Shown in pieces: positions 24,177 to 32,496 of a DNA stretch of 34,052 nucleotides (positions within the stretch are counted from its first letter, which is position 1; the number at the start of each line of letters is the position of its first letter). The notes under the pieces are model-generated. The model was given only the letters and a program-made list of their open reading frames with translations, had not been told where the DNA came from and ran no database searches. The DNA comes from JASJHI01 sp965371355 (GTDB lineage Bacteria; Actinomycetota; Acidimicrobiia; Acidimicrobiales; Ilumatobacteraceae): assembly GCA_965371355.1 (NCBI GenBank), contig CBDUYD010000009.1, positions 1-34,052 of the forward strand, in the 5' to 3' direction. The position numbers and the translations under genes were made by a program.

Positions 24177-25191
24177 ACGTCGGCCACAGGCCTGGATCCT
24201 CGCCCGGATTCATCGGTGTCTGCAACGGCGTCACGTGATACATCTCTCGCACCTCGACCAGCGGCAGATGTACCAGCGAGAGGTGGTCGGCACGGCTGAA
24301 GTCCGAGGTACACGCCGCGCCGCGAACGAATGCCTCGGCGACGAGTTCGGGCGCACCCGGCAGCGACATCGCGCCGAACTGACCGCCGGGTCCCGGGTAG
24401 GGGGCACCGCCGAACGGAACGAACTGCGCCGATGCGCCGTGTTTGATCAGTCCCACCTCGTGGATCATCAGGTTGACCATCGATGCCATCCAGTTCGCTT
24501 CGCTGGGGTTCATCGCCAGCTTGAAGGCGCCGAGCGCGATCTCGCCCGGCCCCGTCGGTTCGTAGCCGGCGATCACGTGGTTCATGTCGTGGGACACGTA
24601 GTAGGCGGGGGCCGGCGAATCGGGGCTCGGGAGATGGAATCCGTTTCGCCGATAGAACTCTGTGAACTCGCACCCGAGCGACCCGACCGGCAGCCGGTCG
24701 AGGGTCTCGAGCTCAGCCCACAGTTCGTCCTCGGTGCGCCCGTGGCGTGCTTCGGGATGCACGAATTCGACCTCGGACAGTTCGCCGATGTAGTCGTCGA
24801 ATGAGCGCACGAAGTCGGCGGTCGCCGCCTCGGTGCTCCGATGGGCCTGCACTCGAACCGCGTCGAGCTCGCGTCGACCGACGCCGAGCGCCGCACCGTA
24901 CGACTCGACCGCGCGTAGCTGCTCGTCACTCGTCGGATGTCGACACAGCTCGATGACGATCGCCATCTGCACGAAGAGCCGGCGGTCGCCGGGATCGGGC
25001 AATGCTGACGCCAACGCGCTCGGCGTCAGCGCGTCATCGGCATCGACACCGCTCGGATCGAACCTGAGAACGTTCGTCGAGAGCGCCCGGAAGACCCTCG
25101 ACTGCTCGTCCACCGGTCCGTGGTCGACGCTCATCAAGCCGACGAGCCCGGCCGCGATCCTCGCGGAGGATTCTGCCGTGAGGTGTTGCAT
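24169..25191 (-). CDS. TerB-like / Coq4-like fusion protein
   Basis: The 340-aa product has a helical N-terminal region (about 10-130) resembling TerB-type domains (DPGDRRLFVQMAIVIELC). A C-terminal part (about 155-330) carries the COQ4 signature HDxxHx11E: His201, Asp202, His205 and Glu217 (SHDMNHVIAGYEPTGPGE). In ubiquinone synthesis Coq4 binds a divalent metal through this motif and acts at ring carbon 1. Actinobacteria normally make menaquinone, so the substrate here is unknown. The domain calls are from pattern reading only. GAAGGAG lies about 9 nt before the ATG. It follows pafC by 15 nt on the same strand, so it is probably the end of a pafB-pafC operon. Confidence 0.75.
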   Translation of the reverse strand: MQHLTAESSARIAAGLVGLMSVDHGPVDEQSRVFRALSTNVLRFDPSGVDADDALTPSALASALPDPGDRRLFVQMAIVIELCRHPTSDEQLRAVESYGAALGVGRRELDAVRVQAHRSTEAATADFVRSFDDYIGELSEVEFVHPEARHGRTEDELWAELETLDRLPVGSLGCEFTEFYRRNGFHLPSPDSPAPAYYVSHDMNHVIAGYEPTGPGEIALGAFKLAMNPSEANWMASMVNLMIHEVGLIKHGASAQFVPFGGAPYPGPGGQFGAMSLPGAPELVAEAFVRGAACTSDFSRADHLSLVHLPLVEVREMYHVTPLQTPMNPGEDPGLWPTFT

Positions 25192-25206
25192 CGTGTTCGG
25201 TCTCCT

Positions 25207-26196
25207 TCAGGTGCTGTCGTATCGGGCGAGGATCGATGCTGCCAGATCGGCGGCCGCCACGATCGCCCGCTCCGGGGACACCACCTCGCAGTGCGGGCCG
25301 AGGCGGATCAGCAGGCGGCTCAACCAGCGCTCGCCGGCGACCGGCAAGGTGACCTCGAGCCATCCGTCCCGACCTTCGATCTCGCGCACCTCGTCGACCG
25401 GATACTGCTCGACCACCCAGGCCGCCGCAGGGCCGAGCAGCAGCACCGCCCGCGGGAGATCGGCGTCGAGGAAGAACGCCTCGGGAGCGGTCGCCGGCAC
25501 ATCGGTCGACACCGATCTACCGGTGGGTTCGATCGCTTCGATCCGGTCGATGCGGAACGTCCGTCGATCGCCCGAACGATCGTCGTCGGCCACCACGTAC
25601 CAATTGCCAGCGTCCGCGAACACGTGGCGCGGCACGATGGTCCGTTCGTCGCTCCGATCGCGCGTCGGCGAGTAGTAGCGGATCCGCAGCTCGCTCGCGG
25701 TCGCCGTCGCCTCGAGTACATCGTCGGTGAGTTCGGGGCGCGACAGGTCGACCGCCACGCCGGCGGTGTCGTCGACGTCGGCCGCACCTTTCTGCTCATC
25801 CGCGTCGCGACCCTCCGGCTCGCCGAGAGCGTTGGCGAGCTTGGCGAGTCCACGACCGAGCGGGCCATCCGGATCTGCCCCGGGAAGCTCCATCGCGGCA
25901 CGTCCGGCGGCGAGCAGTGCAAAACCCTCGGGCGCGGTGAGGCGCAGCGGCCGCGTGAACAGGCGCGGCACGCCGACGAACACCACACCGTCGTCGACGA
26001 ACACGTCGATCATCTCGTCGACGAACGGCGGCAAGCCGCACATCGCCACGAGCTCGAGTTCGCGCTGCACCTCTGTCTCGGTCATGTCGAAGCGTTCGGC
26101 GACCGTGGCCAATTCGACCTCACCGACCTCCATCAGCCACGGCAGCATCACCAGCAGACGACGGAGTCGATCCTCGGCTCTGCGCGGCCCGGCCAC
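25207..26196 (-). CDS. pafC: WYL-domain transcriptional regulator PafC
   Basis: The 329-aa product begins with a winged-helix region (RRAEDRLRRLLVMLPWLMEV, about 5-60), then a linker domain and a WYL domain (about 190-250, ASELRIRYYSPTRDR ... GNWYVVADDDR ... RTFRIDRIEA), followed by the WCX C-terminal extension. PafB and PafC together form the RecA-independent DNA-damage activator of mycobacteria. GTG at 26194-26196 starts 2 nt after the pafB stop with GAGGGGG upstream; the longer open frame overlaps pafB. The usual proteasome neighbours (pafA, prcBA) are not in this window. Confidence 0.9.
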   Translation of the reverse strand: MAGPRRAEDRLRRLLVMLPWLMEVGEVELATVAERFDMTETEVQRELELVAMCGLPPFVDEMIDVFVDDGVVFVGVPRLFTRPLRLTAPEGFALLAAGRAAMELPGADPDGPLGRGLAKLANALGEPEGRDADEQKGAADVDDTAGVAVDLSRPELTDDVLEATATASELRIRYYSPTRDRSDERTIVPRHVFADAGNWYVVADDDRSGDRRTFRIDRIEAIEPTGRSVSTDVPATAPEAFFLDADLPRAVLLLGPAAAWVVEQYPVDEVREIEGRDGWLEVTLPVAGERWLSRLLIRLGPHCEVVSPERAIVAAADLAASILARYDST

Positions 26197-26198
26197 GC

Positions 26199-27182
26199 TT
26201 ATCGTCCCCCTCCGGACGGTCGACCGGCCGGGATGACGCCCGAGATGTTCGACAGCCAGTCGACGACCGAGGCCCGCGCGTCGGCCGGCGCGAGCACCAC
26301 CGCGTGGTCGAGGAGCCCCAGGATCCACGACCGGAACGCCTCGACGTTCCCGGCGGGCACGAGTACCTCTATCGATCCGTCGTCGCGACGTTCGGTGACC
26401 CGATCCGCTCCGAGCTCGCGCTCGATGGCGCCCGCACGCAGCGCATCGACGAGAACGGTCGCCTCGCTCGCGTCGGCCGGATCGTGACCGATCTGCTTGG
26501 GGTCTGACGGGAAGGCGGTGCGCGGATCGAAGTCGGCGGGGCGGGTGAACGACGACGGCTCACCGACTTCGATCGCGGCCGACCCGCCTTCCATCCGATC
26601 GACCCGGAACGTACGTCGTTCGCAGCGGTCGTGATCGTGGCCGGTCACGTACCAGAACCCTCCCCGCAACAGCAGCCCCCAGGGATCGACGTTACGCGTT
26701 TCGCCCCGGTACTCGAACTTGATCGAAGCCCGACGACCAACCGCTTCGCGGATCGCGGGCAGTTCCGGCCGCTCGGGCACGACGGCGGACAGTGGCGGGG
26801 CTTCTTCGGGTGACGCACCGAGCGCGCCGCCGACCTTCAAGAGGCCGTCCTTGCCGGCGTCGGAGCGGACGGTCGCGACCGCCACCTGGAGGGCCCGCAC
26901 CTCGTCCGGATGCAGATCGAGGTCGGACAGTTCGTACCGGTTGCGATCGATCCGGTAACGGGTCTGCCCCGCGTACGGTCCCCCGCCGACGATCTCGGTC
27001 TCGATCGGAATCCCGATCTCGCGGAGCGCGGCCTTGTCGCGTTCGAACGATGCCCGGCGCGCCTGCTTCCCATCGGGATAGCAACCGGACAGCTCGGCGG
27101 TGATCTGCACCAGGCTGAGGGGCTCGGGTGTCTCGAGCAGGAGCGCGAGCAGGTTCGTGAGTCGCTCGACGCGGTCAACCAT
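26199..27182 (-). CDS. pafB: WYL-domain transcriptional regulator PafB
   Basis: The 327-aa product shows MVDRVERLTNLLALLLETPEPLS with an HTH (about 1-65), DKAALREIGIPIE as in PafB-type regulators, a WYL domain (about 150-210, IKFEYRGE ... GGFWYVTGHDHDRCERRTFRVDRMEG) and a C-terminal WCX domain. It is expected to work with PafC as a heterodimer-like activator of DNA-damage genes. The start codon ATG at 27182 fits the normal N-terminus; no clear SD or TANNNT box is next to it. A 44-nt gap separates it from the B12-binding gene upstream on the same strand. Confidence 0.92.
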   Translation of the reverse strand: MVDRVERLTNLLALLLETPEPLSLVQITAELSGCYPDGKQARRASFERDKAALREIGIPIETEIVGGGPYAGQTRYRIDRNRYELSDLDLHPDEVRALQVAVATVRSDAGKDGLLKVGGALGASPEEAPPLSAVVPERPELPAIREAVGRRASIKFEYRGETRNVDPWGLLLRGGFWYVTGHDHDRCERRTFRVDRMEGGSAAIEVGEPSSFTRPADFDPRTAFPSDPKQIGHDPADASEATVLVDALRAGAIERELGADRVTERRDDGSIEVLVPAGNVEAFRSWILGLLDHAVVLAPADARASVVDWLSNISGVIPAGRPSGGGR

Positions 27183-27226
27183 GCCCTATCCGGAACCGTC
27201 GCGACGCCCTGGACACTTCCCGACGA

Positions 27227-27622
27227 TCATGCGGGCCCGACGATGGCCGAGCGGACGGTCGAGACCACCTCGTCGGCGGTCGCGCCAGGGGGGAGCACCG
27301 CCGCGATTCCGGCATCGGTGAGTCGTTTCACGTCACCGTCGGGCACGATGCCACCGACGACGACCGGAATCGACGAACCTCGTTGGCGGACCCGTTCGAC
27401 GACGAGCGGGGCGAGCGTCATGTGGGCGCCAGAGAGCATCGACAGGCCGATCGCGTCGACGTCCTCGTCGACCGCCGCCGCGGCGACGGTGTCGGGGGTC
27501 TGGAACAATCCGGTGTAGATGACCTCGAAGCCGGCGTCGCGCAGGATCCGGGCGACGACTTTGACACCACGGTCGTGGCCGTCGAGTCCGACCTTCGCGA
27601 CCAGTATCCGCTCGCCGCTCAT
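27227..27622 (-). CDS. Cobalamin-binding subunit/domain of methylmalonyl-CoA mutase family
   Basis: The 131-aa product is a free-standing B12-binding domain: KVGLDGHDRGVKVVARIL contains the DxHxxG motif whose His coordinates cobalt, and GLSMLSGAHM and VVVGGIVPDGD are the later conserved loops. Such small subunits pair with a separate catalytic chain of methylmalonyl-, isobutyryl- or ethylmalonyl-CoA-type mutases; no large subunit lies here. ATG 27620-27622 overlaps the TGA of the upstream 3-hydroxyacyl-CoA dehydrogenase gene by 4 nt, coupling it to acyl-CoA oxidation. Confidence 0.9.
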   Translation of the reverse strand: MSGERILVAKVGLDGHDRGVKVVARILRDAGFEVIYTGLFQTPDTVAAAAVDEDVDAIGLSMLSGAHMTLAPLVVERVRQRGSSIPVVVGGIVPDGDVKRLTDAGIAAVLPPGATADEVVSTVRSAIVGPA

Positions 27623-28491
27623 CCGTTGCCACCGTAGTCGTAGAACCCACGACCGGACTTGCGACCGAGGAGACCCGCCTCGACCATCCGCGACAGCATC
27701 GGTGGCGGTGCGTACAGCGGCTCCTTGAATTCCTCGTACAGGCTCTCGGCGACGGCCTGGGTGGTGTCGAGGCCGATCAGATCGGCGAGTCGCAACGGAC
27801 CCATCGGGTGGTTGCAGCCCTCGACCATGCCATCGTCGATGTCGTCGGCGGTGGCGAAGCCGGACTCCATCATGCGGATCGCCGACAGGATGTAGGGGAT
27901 CAGGAGCGCGTTGACGATGAAACCCGCCCGGTCCTGGCTGCGGATCACGAGCTTCGACAGCGAATCCGATGCGAATGCACTCGCCCGGTCGACCGTGTCG
28001 TCGGACGTCATCAGGCTGGTGACCAGTTCGACGAGGCGCAGCACGGGCACAGGGTTGAAGAAGTGGATTCCGACGACGTGTTCGGGGCGTTGGGTGGCGA
28101 TGCCGAGCTTCATGATCGGGATCGAACTCGTATTGCTGGCGAGGATCGCATCATCGCTCTCGACGATGCGGTCGAGCGCAGCGAACACCGATGTCTTGAG
28201 TGCCTCGTCCTCGATCACCGCCTCGATGACGAGGTCGCGGTCGGCCATCTCGTCGAGGTCGGTGCAGAACGTGAGGCGACCGATCGTGGACTCACGATCG
28301 GCCTCGTCCATCTTGCCGCGGGCGACAGCCTTGTCGAACGACGCGAGCAGCCGCGCCCGGCCGCGCTCGGCGGCAGCCGCGTCGATCTCGTGTACGACGG
28401 TGTCGAGGCCGGCGCGCGCACACACCTCGGCGATGCCTGCGCCCATCTGGCCGCAGCCGACGACGCCGACGCGGTCGATCGTTGGTGTCAT
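27619..28491 (-). CDS. 3-hydroxybutyryl-CoA / 3-hydroxyacyl-CoA dehydrogenase
   Basis: The 290-aa product has a Rossmann NAD site VGVVGCGQMGAGIAEVC (residues 7-23), the SNTSSIPI segment, HFFNPVPVLRLVELV with the catalytic His, and a C-terminal helical domain ending GRKSGRGFYDY. This is the size of monofunctional Hbd/FadB2 enzymes that oxidise 3-hydroxybutyryl-CoA in butyrate or fatty-acid metabolism. A TATGGT box ends 6 nt before the ATG. It overlaps the B12-binding subunit gene, so the two products probably serve the same acyl-CoA route. Confidence 0.93.
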   Translation of the reverse strand: MTPTIDRVGVVGCGQMGAGIAEVCARAGLDTVVHEIDAAAAERGRARLLASFDKAVARGKMDEADRESTIGRLTFCTDLDEMADRDLVIEAVIEDEALKTSVFAALDRIVESDDAILASNTSSIPIMKLGIATQRPEHVVGIHFFNPVPVLRLVELVTSLMTSDDTVDRASAFASDSLSKLVIRSQDRAGFIVNALLIPYILSAIRMMESGFATADDIDDGMVEGCNHPMGPLRLADLIGLDTTQAVAESLYEEFKEPLYAPPPMLSRMVEAGLLGRKSGRGFYDYGGNG

Positions 28492-28497
28492 GGTTCG

Positions 28498-28503
28498 ACC
28501 ATA
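28498..28503 (-). promoter_or_regulatory. Candidate -10 box TATGGT for the hydroxyacyl-CoA dehydrogenase operon
   Basis: On the minus strand TATGGT ends 6 nt before the ATG at 28491; no Shine-Dalgarno is present. It implies a promoter within the 90-nt gap after the aldehyde dehydrogenase gene. Confidence 0.5.
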
Positions 28504-28581
28504 GCGACGATCACGCCGGCTTTGTGCCGGGTTCGCGCAGCCGGCCCGATCGGGAATCGGCGTGTTCGAACGGAACGCAGA

Positions 28582-30000
28582 TCAGCGCTGCAGCGACTTG
28601 GTCTGGAGGAACTCGTCGATGCCGTAGGGGCCGTTCTCGCGGCCGTAGCCCGACTGCTTGTACCCACCGAAGGGGGCGGCGATGTTGAAGGCACCACCGT
28701 TCACGTCGACCGCGCCGGTTCGCATCCGACGCGCCACCGCCATCGCCCGGTCCTGGTCGGCCGACCACACGCCTCCCGAGAGCCCGTACGGGCTGTCGTT
28801 GGCGATCCGCACGGCGTCGTCGTCGTCTTCGTAGCCGATGATCGACAGCACCGGCCCGAAGATCTCCTCTTGGGCGATCGTCATGTCGTTGGTGACGTTG
28901 ACGAACACGGTCGGCTTGACGAAGTAGCCCGTCTCCTTGCCCTCGGGCTTGCCGGGACCACCCGCCGCGACGACCGCTCCCTCGTCGATGCCCTTCTGCA
29001 TGTAGCCCTGCACGCGGTCCCACTGCGCCTGCGAGATAAGTGGGCCAAGGTGCATGCCCTCCTTGGTGGGGTCGTCGACCTCGGTCGCGGCGACGACGGC
29101 GGTTGCGATCTCGACGGCTTCGTCATAGCGACTTTTCGGCACGAGCATCCGAGTGTGGGCGGTGCAGGTCTGGCCCGAGTTGAGGAAGCAGGCGAAGACC
29201 CCCTTCGGGATCACCTCGGCGAAGTCGGCGTCGTCGAGCAGGATGTTGGCCGACTTGCCACCGAGTTCGAGTGCGACACGCTTGACGGTGCCCGCCGCGA
29301 CCTCGGCCACGCGCTTACCCGCCCGCGTCGAGCCGGTGAAGCTCACCATGTCGATGCCGTCGTGGGCGGCGATCGCCTCGCCGACGACCGGACCGGTTCC
29401 CGTGACGAGGTTGAAGACACCGTTGGGGAGTCCGACCTCGTCGACGATCTCGGCGAGGATGAACGCATTGAGCGGAGCGACCTCGCTCGGCTTGAGCACG
29501 ACCGTGCAGCCGGCGGCCAATGCGCCGCCGACCTTGCAGATGATCTGGTGCAGCGGATAGTTCCAGGGCGTGATCGCCCCGACGACTCCGACGGGCTCCT
29601 TGACGACGAGGCTGTTGCCGATCTCCTCCTCGAACTGGAACGTGTCGAGCAGCGTTGCGAAGGTTTGCATGTTGCCGGTGGGGAGACCGGCCTGGATCAT
29701 CGTCGACCAGGTGATCGGCATCCCGACCTCACCGGCGATCGTCTCGGCGATCTCGGGCGAACGCGCCTGGAGCGCCTCGTTCAGGCGGACGAGGTACTTC
29801 TGGCGTTCCTCGACCGGTGTCTGCGCCCAGCCGTCGAAGGCTCGCCGAGCCGCCGCTACCGCCTTGTCGACGTCGCTGGCGACGCCCTCGGGGATCGACC
29901 CCATCACCTGTTCGGTTCCGGCGTTGATCACCTCGATCGTGCCCGTGCCGTCGGAGGGCACCCAGGCCCCGTCGATGTAGATGTTGGAGTAGTCGCGCAT
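28582..30000 (-). CDS. Aldehyde dehydrogenase family protein
   Basis: The 472-aa product is an NAD(P)-dependent aldehyde dehydrogenase. PWNYPL (Asn147), the cofactor Lys170 in VVLKPSE, FTGSTRAGK, general base Glu245 in LELGGKS and nucleophile Cys279 in NSGQTCTAHTR are all present, as is the C-terminal PFGGYKQSGYGRE. The substrate is not defined by the sequence. The ATG at 30000 gives a normal N-terminus (MRDYSNIYIDGAWVP). CAGACT lies 6 nt upstream, a weak leaderless-type box. It reads the same way as pgi upstream and the hydroxyacyl-CoA dehydrogenase downstream, but with gaps of 68 and 90 nt. Confidence 0.95.
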   Translation of the reverse strand: MRDYSNIYIDGAWVPSDGTGTIEVINAGTEQVMGSIPEGVASDVDKAVAAARRAFDGWAQTPVEERQKYLVRLNEALQARSPEIAETIAGEVGMPITWSTMIQAGLPTGNMQTFATLLDTFQFEEEIGNSLVVKEPVGVVGAITPWNYPLHQIICKVGGALAAGCTVVLKPSEVAPLNAFILAEIVDEVGLPNGVFNLVTGTGPVVGEAIAAHDGIDMVSFTGSTRAGKRVAEVAAGTVKRVALELGGKSANILLDDADFAEVIPKGVFACFLNSGQTCTAHTRMLVPKSRYDEAVEIATAVVAATEVDDPTKEGMHLGPLISQAQWDRVQGYMQKGIDEGAVVAAGGPGKPEGKETGYFVKPTVFVNVTNDMTIAQEEIFGPVLSIIGYEDDDDAVRIANDSPYGLSGGVWSADQDRAMAVARRMRTGAVDVNGGAFNIAAPFGGYKQSGYGRENGPYGIDEFLQTKSLQR

Positions 30001-30019
30001 ACGACGAGTCTGCCCGGCC

Positions 30020-30070
30020 GACGCCCCGTTGCCACACTCGGAGCGCTTCCGGGCGGGGCGCAACGGCGTC
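30020..30070 (-). terminator. Possible terminator hairpin after pgi
   Basis: GACGCCCCGTTGC at 30020-30032 pairs with GCAACGGCGTC at 30060-30070, eleven pairs with a 2-nt bulge, overlapping the pgi stop codon. No U-tract follows. Confidence 0.3.
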
Positions 30071-31631
30071 AGCGGTTCGTCCGGTACCAGTCGATCAGAG
30101 CGTTCGTCGACGAATCGTGCAGTTCGGGGTCTGGCGCGCCCGTCAGTTCGGGGGTGATCACGTTGGCCAACTCCTTGCCGAGTTCGACACCCCACTGGTC
30201 GTAGCTGTCGATCCCCCACACCGTCCCCTGGACGTGCACGACGTGTTCGTACAGGGCGATGAGCTGGCCGAGGACCGACGGGGTCAGGTGTTCGGCGAGG
30301 ATCACGGTGCTCGGCCGGCCGCCGTCGAAGTTCCGGTAGGGCTCGTCCTCGTTCGCACGTCCGAAGGCGAGCGCCTCGGACTGTGCGATCAGGTTGGCCA
30401 TCAGCAGATCGTGGTGATCCTGGTAGGGATCGTCGGCCTTGGCGAAGCCGATGAAGTCGGCCGGCACGATCTCGGTGCCCTGATGGAGGAGTTGGTAGAA
30501 GGCGTGCTGCCCGTTGGTGCCCGGCTCGCCCCAGACGATCGGACCGGTTCGCGATTCGACCCTGCTGCCGTCGAGCCTGACCGACTTCCCGTTCGACTCC
30601 ATGTCGAGCTGTTGTAGGTAGGCGGGGAACCGCGACAGCTCCTGGGCATACGGGAGCACGGCCTTCGACCGAAATCCGAGACGGTTCGCGTACCACACGC
30701 CGAGCATCCCCATGATCACCGGCGCGTTGACGTCGAGTGGCGCCGAGAGGAAGTGTTCGTCGACGATCCGCATCCCGCCGAGGAACTCTCCGAAGTGCTC
30801 GGGTCCGACAGAGATCATCAGCGACAGCCCGATCGCTGAGCCGACTGAGTAGCGGCCGCCGACCCAGTCCCAGAACCCGAACATGTTGGCCGGATCGATC
30901 CCGAATGCCTCGACGCGCCGGCGATTGGTCGACACGGCGACGAAGTGGTCGGCGACCGCAGCCTCACCGAGCGCGTCGACCAGCCAACCGCGCGCCGTGC
31001 GGGCGTTGGTCAGCGTCTCGATCGTGCCGAAGGTCTTCGAGGCCACGATGAACAACGTCGATGCGGGATCGGAGCCGGCGAGCACACCGGCGATGTCGGC
31101 ACCGTCGACGTTCGACACGAACGAGCAGCGAATTCGCGGGTGGCCGTATGCGCAGAGCGCCCGCGTCGCCATCGCCGGACCGAGGTCCGAGCCTCCGATG
31201 CCGATGTTGACGACGTGGTCGATCCGATCGTCGCCGCGGACCCGATCGGCGAAGGCGGCCATCTGATCGAGGACGCCGTGCACCTCTGGAACCACATCAC
31301 GGCCATCGATGAAGAAGGTCGTTTCTCGTGGTGCGCGCAGTGCGGGATGGCCGACCGCTCGGTCCTCGGTGACGTTGATGTGCTCACCCGCGAACATCGC
31401 ATCGCGCCGCTCGGGTACACCCGCCGCACGGGCGAGTTCGATCAGCGCATCGAACAGGTCACGATCGATCGCGTGCTTGGAGTAATCGATCCGCAGGTCG
31501 CCGACCCCGACGACACAGCGCTCGGCACGCCCCGGGTCGTCGCGGAACAGCGCGGCCATCGTCGGCTGCGCCGAGAGGGCGGCCAACGCCGCCATCGTCC
31601 GTTCGACCCTGGCACCTTCGAAATCGATCAC
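30069..31631 (-). CDS. pgi: Glucose-6-phosphate isomerase
   Basis: The 520-aa product interconverts glucose 6-phosphate and fructose 6-phosphate. NIGIGGSDLGP, SKTFGTIETLTNA, the GGRYSVGSAIGL signature, GTNGQHAFYQLLHQG and the C-terminal YDQWGVELGKELA signature are present in order. It is somewhat shorter than the 550-aa enterobacterial enzyme. Start is GTG at 31629-31631, with TAGCGT ending 7 nt upstream and no Shine-Dalgarno; the longer open frame is spurious. It follows pgl by 122 nt, which contains a hairpin, so it probably has its own promoter. Confidence 0.95.
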   Translation of the reverse strand: MIDFEGARVERTMAALAALSAQPTMAALFRDDPGRAERCVVGVGDLRIDYSKHAIDRDLFDALIELARAAGVPERRDAMFAGEHINVTEDRAVGHPALRAPRETTFFIDGRDVVPEVHGVLDQMAAFADRVRGDDRIDHVVNIGIGGSDLGPAMATRALCAYGHPRIRCSFVSNVDGADIAGVLAGSDPASTLFIVASKTFGTIETLTNARTARGWLVDALGEAAVADHFVAVSTNRRRVEAFGIDPANMFGFWDWVGGRYSVGSAIGLSLMISVGPEHFGEFLGGMRIVDEHFLSAPLDVNAPVIMGMLGVWYANRLGFRSKAVLPYAQELSRFPAYLQQLDMESNGKSVRLDGSRVESRTGPIVWGEPGTNGQHAFYQLLHQGTEIVPADFIGFAKADDPYQDHHDLLMANLIAQSEALAFGRANEDEPYRNFDGGRPSTVILAEHLTPSVLGQLIALYEHVVHVQGTVWGIDSYDQWGVELGKELANVITPELTGAPDPELHDSSTNALIDWYRTNR

Positions 31632-31638
31632 GCGGCCG

Positions 31639-31644
31639 ACGCTA
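31639..31644 (-). promoter_or_regulatory. Candidate -10 box TAGCGT for pgi
   Basis: On the minus strand TAGCGT ends 7 nt before the GTG at 31631, matching the leaderless pattern and fixing the start. Confidence 0.5.
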
Positions 31645-31704
31645 CTGCCATCACCGGGAGCGTCCAGCGGTCGGGTCGAACGACTCACGGGTGATCTGCG
31701 GCGC

Positions 31705-31734
31705 GGGCATTCCGCTCGCCGGAACGGAATGCCC
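31705..31734 (-). terminator. Stem-loop after pgl, in the pgl-pgi gap
   Basis: GGGCATTCCG at 31705-31714 pairs perfectly with CGGAATGCCC at 31725-31734 across a 10-nt loop, 20 nt downstream of the pgl stop. It lacks a U-tract but is well placed to end the pgl transcript before the pgi promoter. Confidence 0.55.
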
Positions 31735-31753
31735 CAGATCCGAGCAGACGTGG

Positions 31754-32446
31754 TCAGATCGGGCGGTCGAGCTTGGATGCGGCGGGGGGATCGAGGAACA
31801 CGGTCGTGTCGCGCTCGGGGATCCGCGCTGCGGGGATGTCCACCTGACCGTGGACTCCCCCGTCGAGCCAGGCCCGGACGACATCGGCCTTCGACCCGCC
31901 GACGACGAGCACGAGGCGACGCCGCGCCCGCTCGACCACCGACGGTGTGATCGTCAGCCGGTCGTGGCCGTGGAAGTCGGTCACCACGATCACGTCGCTC
32001 TCGGCGTCGCCGAGCACGGCTAGATCGCCCCCGGGAGGCCACGACGCGGTGTGCCCGTCGGATCCGACGCCGAGATGGACGACATCGAACCGGTCGGGCA
32101 GCGCGGCGGCGTACGAACGCGCCGCCGCAGCGAGGTCGCGATCGGTGACCGGCATCGCGTGGATCATCCACGGGTGCTCGAGCAGCTGGCCGAGATTGCG
32201 GTCGCGATCACCGTCGGGCGCGACCCGCTCGTCGACCTGCCACACCTCGACGCGCTCGAAGTCGATGCCGGTGGCGGACAGCGAGCGGAACAGGCCCGGC
32301 GCCGTCGAGCCGCCGCTGACCGCGATCCGGGCGATACCACGCGACGCGACGGCGCCGCCGATCACATCGGCCAGCCACGACGCCGCGTCACGGGCCGGAT
32401 CGGTGGTGACCCGAACGTCGTCGTAGCGGAGGCTCATCACGGTCAT
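31754..32446 (-). CDS. pgl: 6-phosphogluconolactonase
   Basis: The 230-aa product is a DevB/SOL-type 6-phosphogluconolactonase, second enzyme of the oxidative pentose phosphate pathway. AVSGGSTAPGLFRSL (42-56), VWQVDERVAP with the DER motif, and HLGVGSDGHTASWPPG near 124-139 are diagnostic. Alternative start ATG 32437 would remove three residues; neither has a good SD. Next to pgi it links the glycolytic and pentose phosphate branches at glucose 6-phosphate; a glucose-6-phosphate dehydrogenase gene is not in the window. Confidence 0.93.
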   Translation of the reverse strand: MTVMSLRYDDVRVTTDPARDAASWLADVIGGAVASRGIARIAVSGGSTAPGLFRSLSATGIDFERVEVWQVDERVAPDGDRDRNLGQLLEHPWMIHAMPVTDRDLAAAARSYAAALPDRFDVVHLGVGSDGHTASWPPGGDLAVLGDAESDVIVVTDFHGHDRLTITPSVVERARRRLVLVVGGSKADVVRAWLDGGVHGQVDIPAARIPERDTTVFLDPPAASKLDRPI

Positions 32447-32480
32447 CGGGCGAGCCGGTCGATCGAAACGCCCGCGGCGA

Positions 32481-32493
32481 CCGTACCGTACGG
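32481..32493. promoter_or_regulatory. Palindrome overlapping the rarD -10 box
   Basis: CCGTACCGTACGG has perfect 6-bp arms about a single central base in the 50-nt space between divergent pgl and rarD. It contains TACCGT (32484-32489), which ends 7 nt before the rarD GTG. A repressor bound here would block the promoter. Confidence 0.4.
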
Positions 32494-32496
32494 GCG

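Noticed and set aside
27808..30204. A 798-codon open frame on the plus strand, antisense to the hydroxyacyl-CoA and aldehyde dehydrogenase genes
   Set aside because: Same reason: both opposite-strand genes have full catalytic motif sets, and this frame has none.
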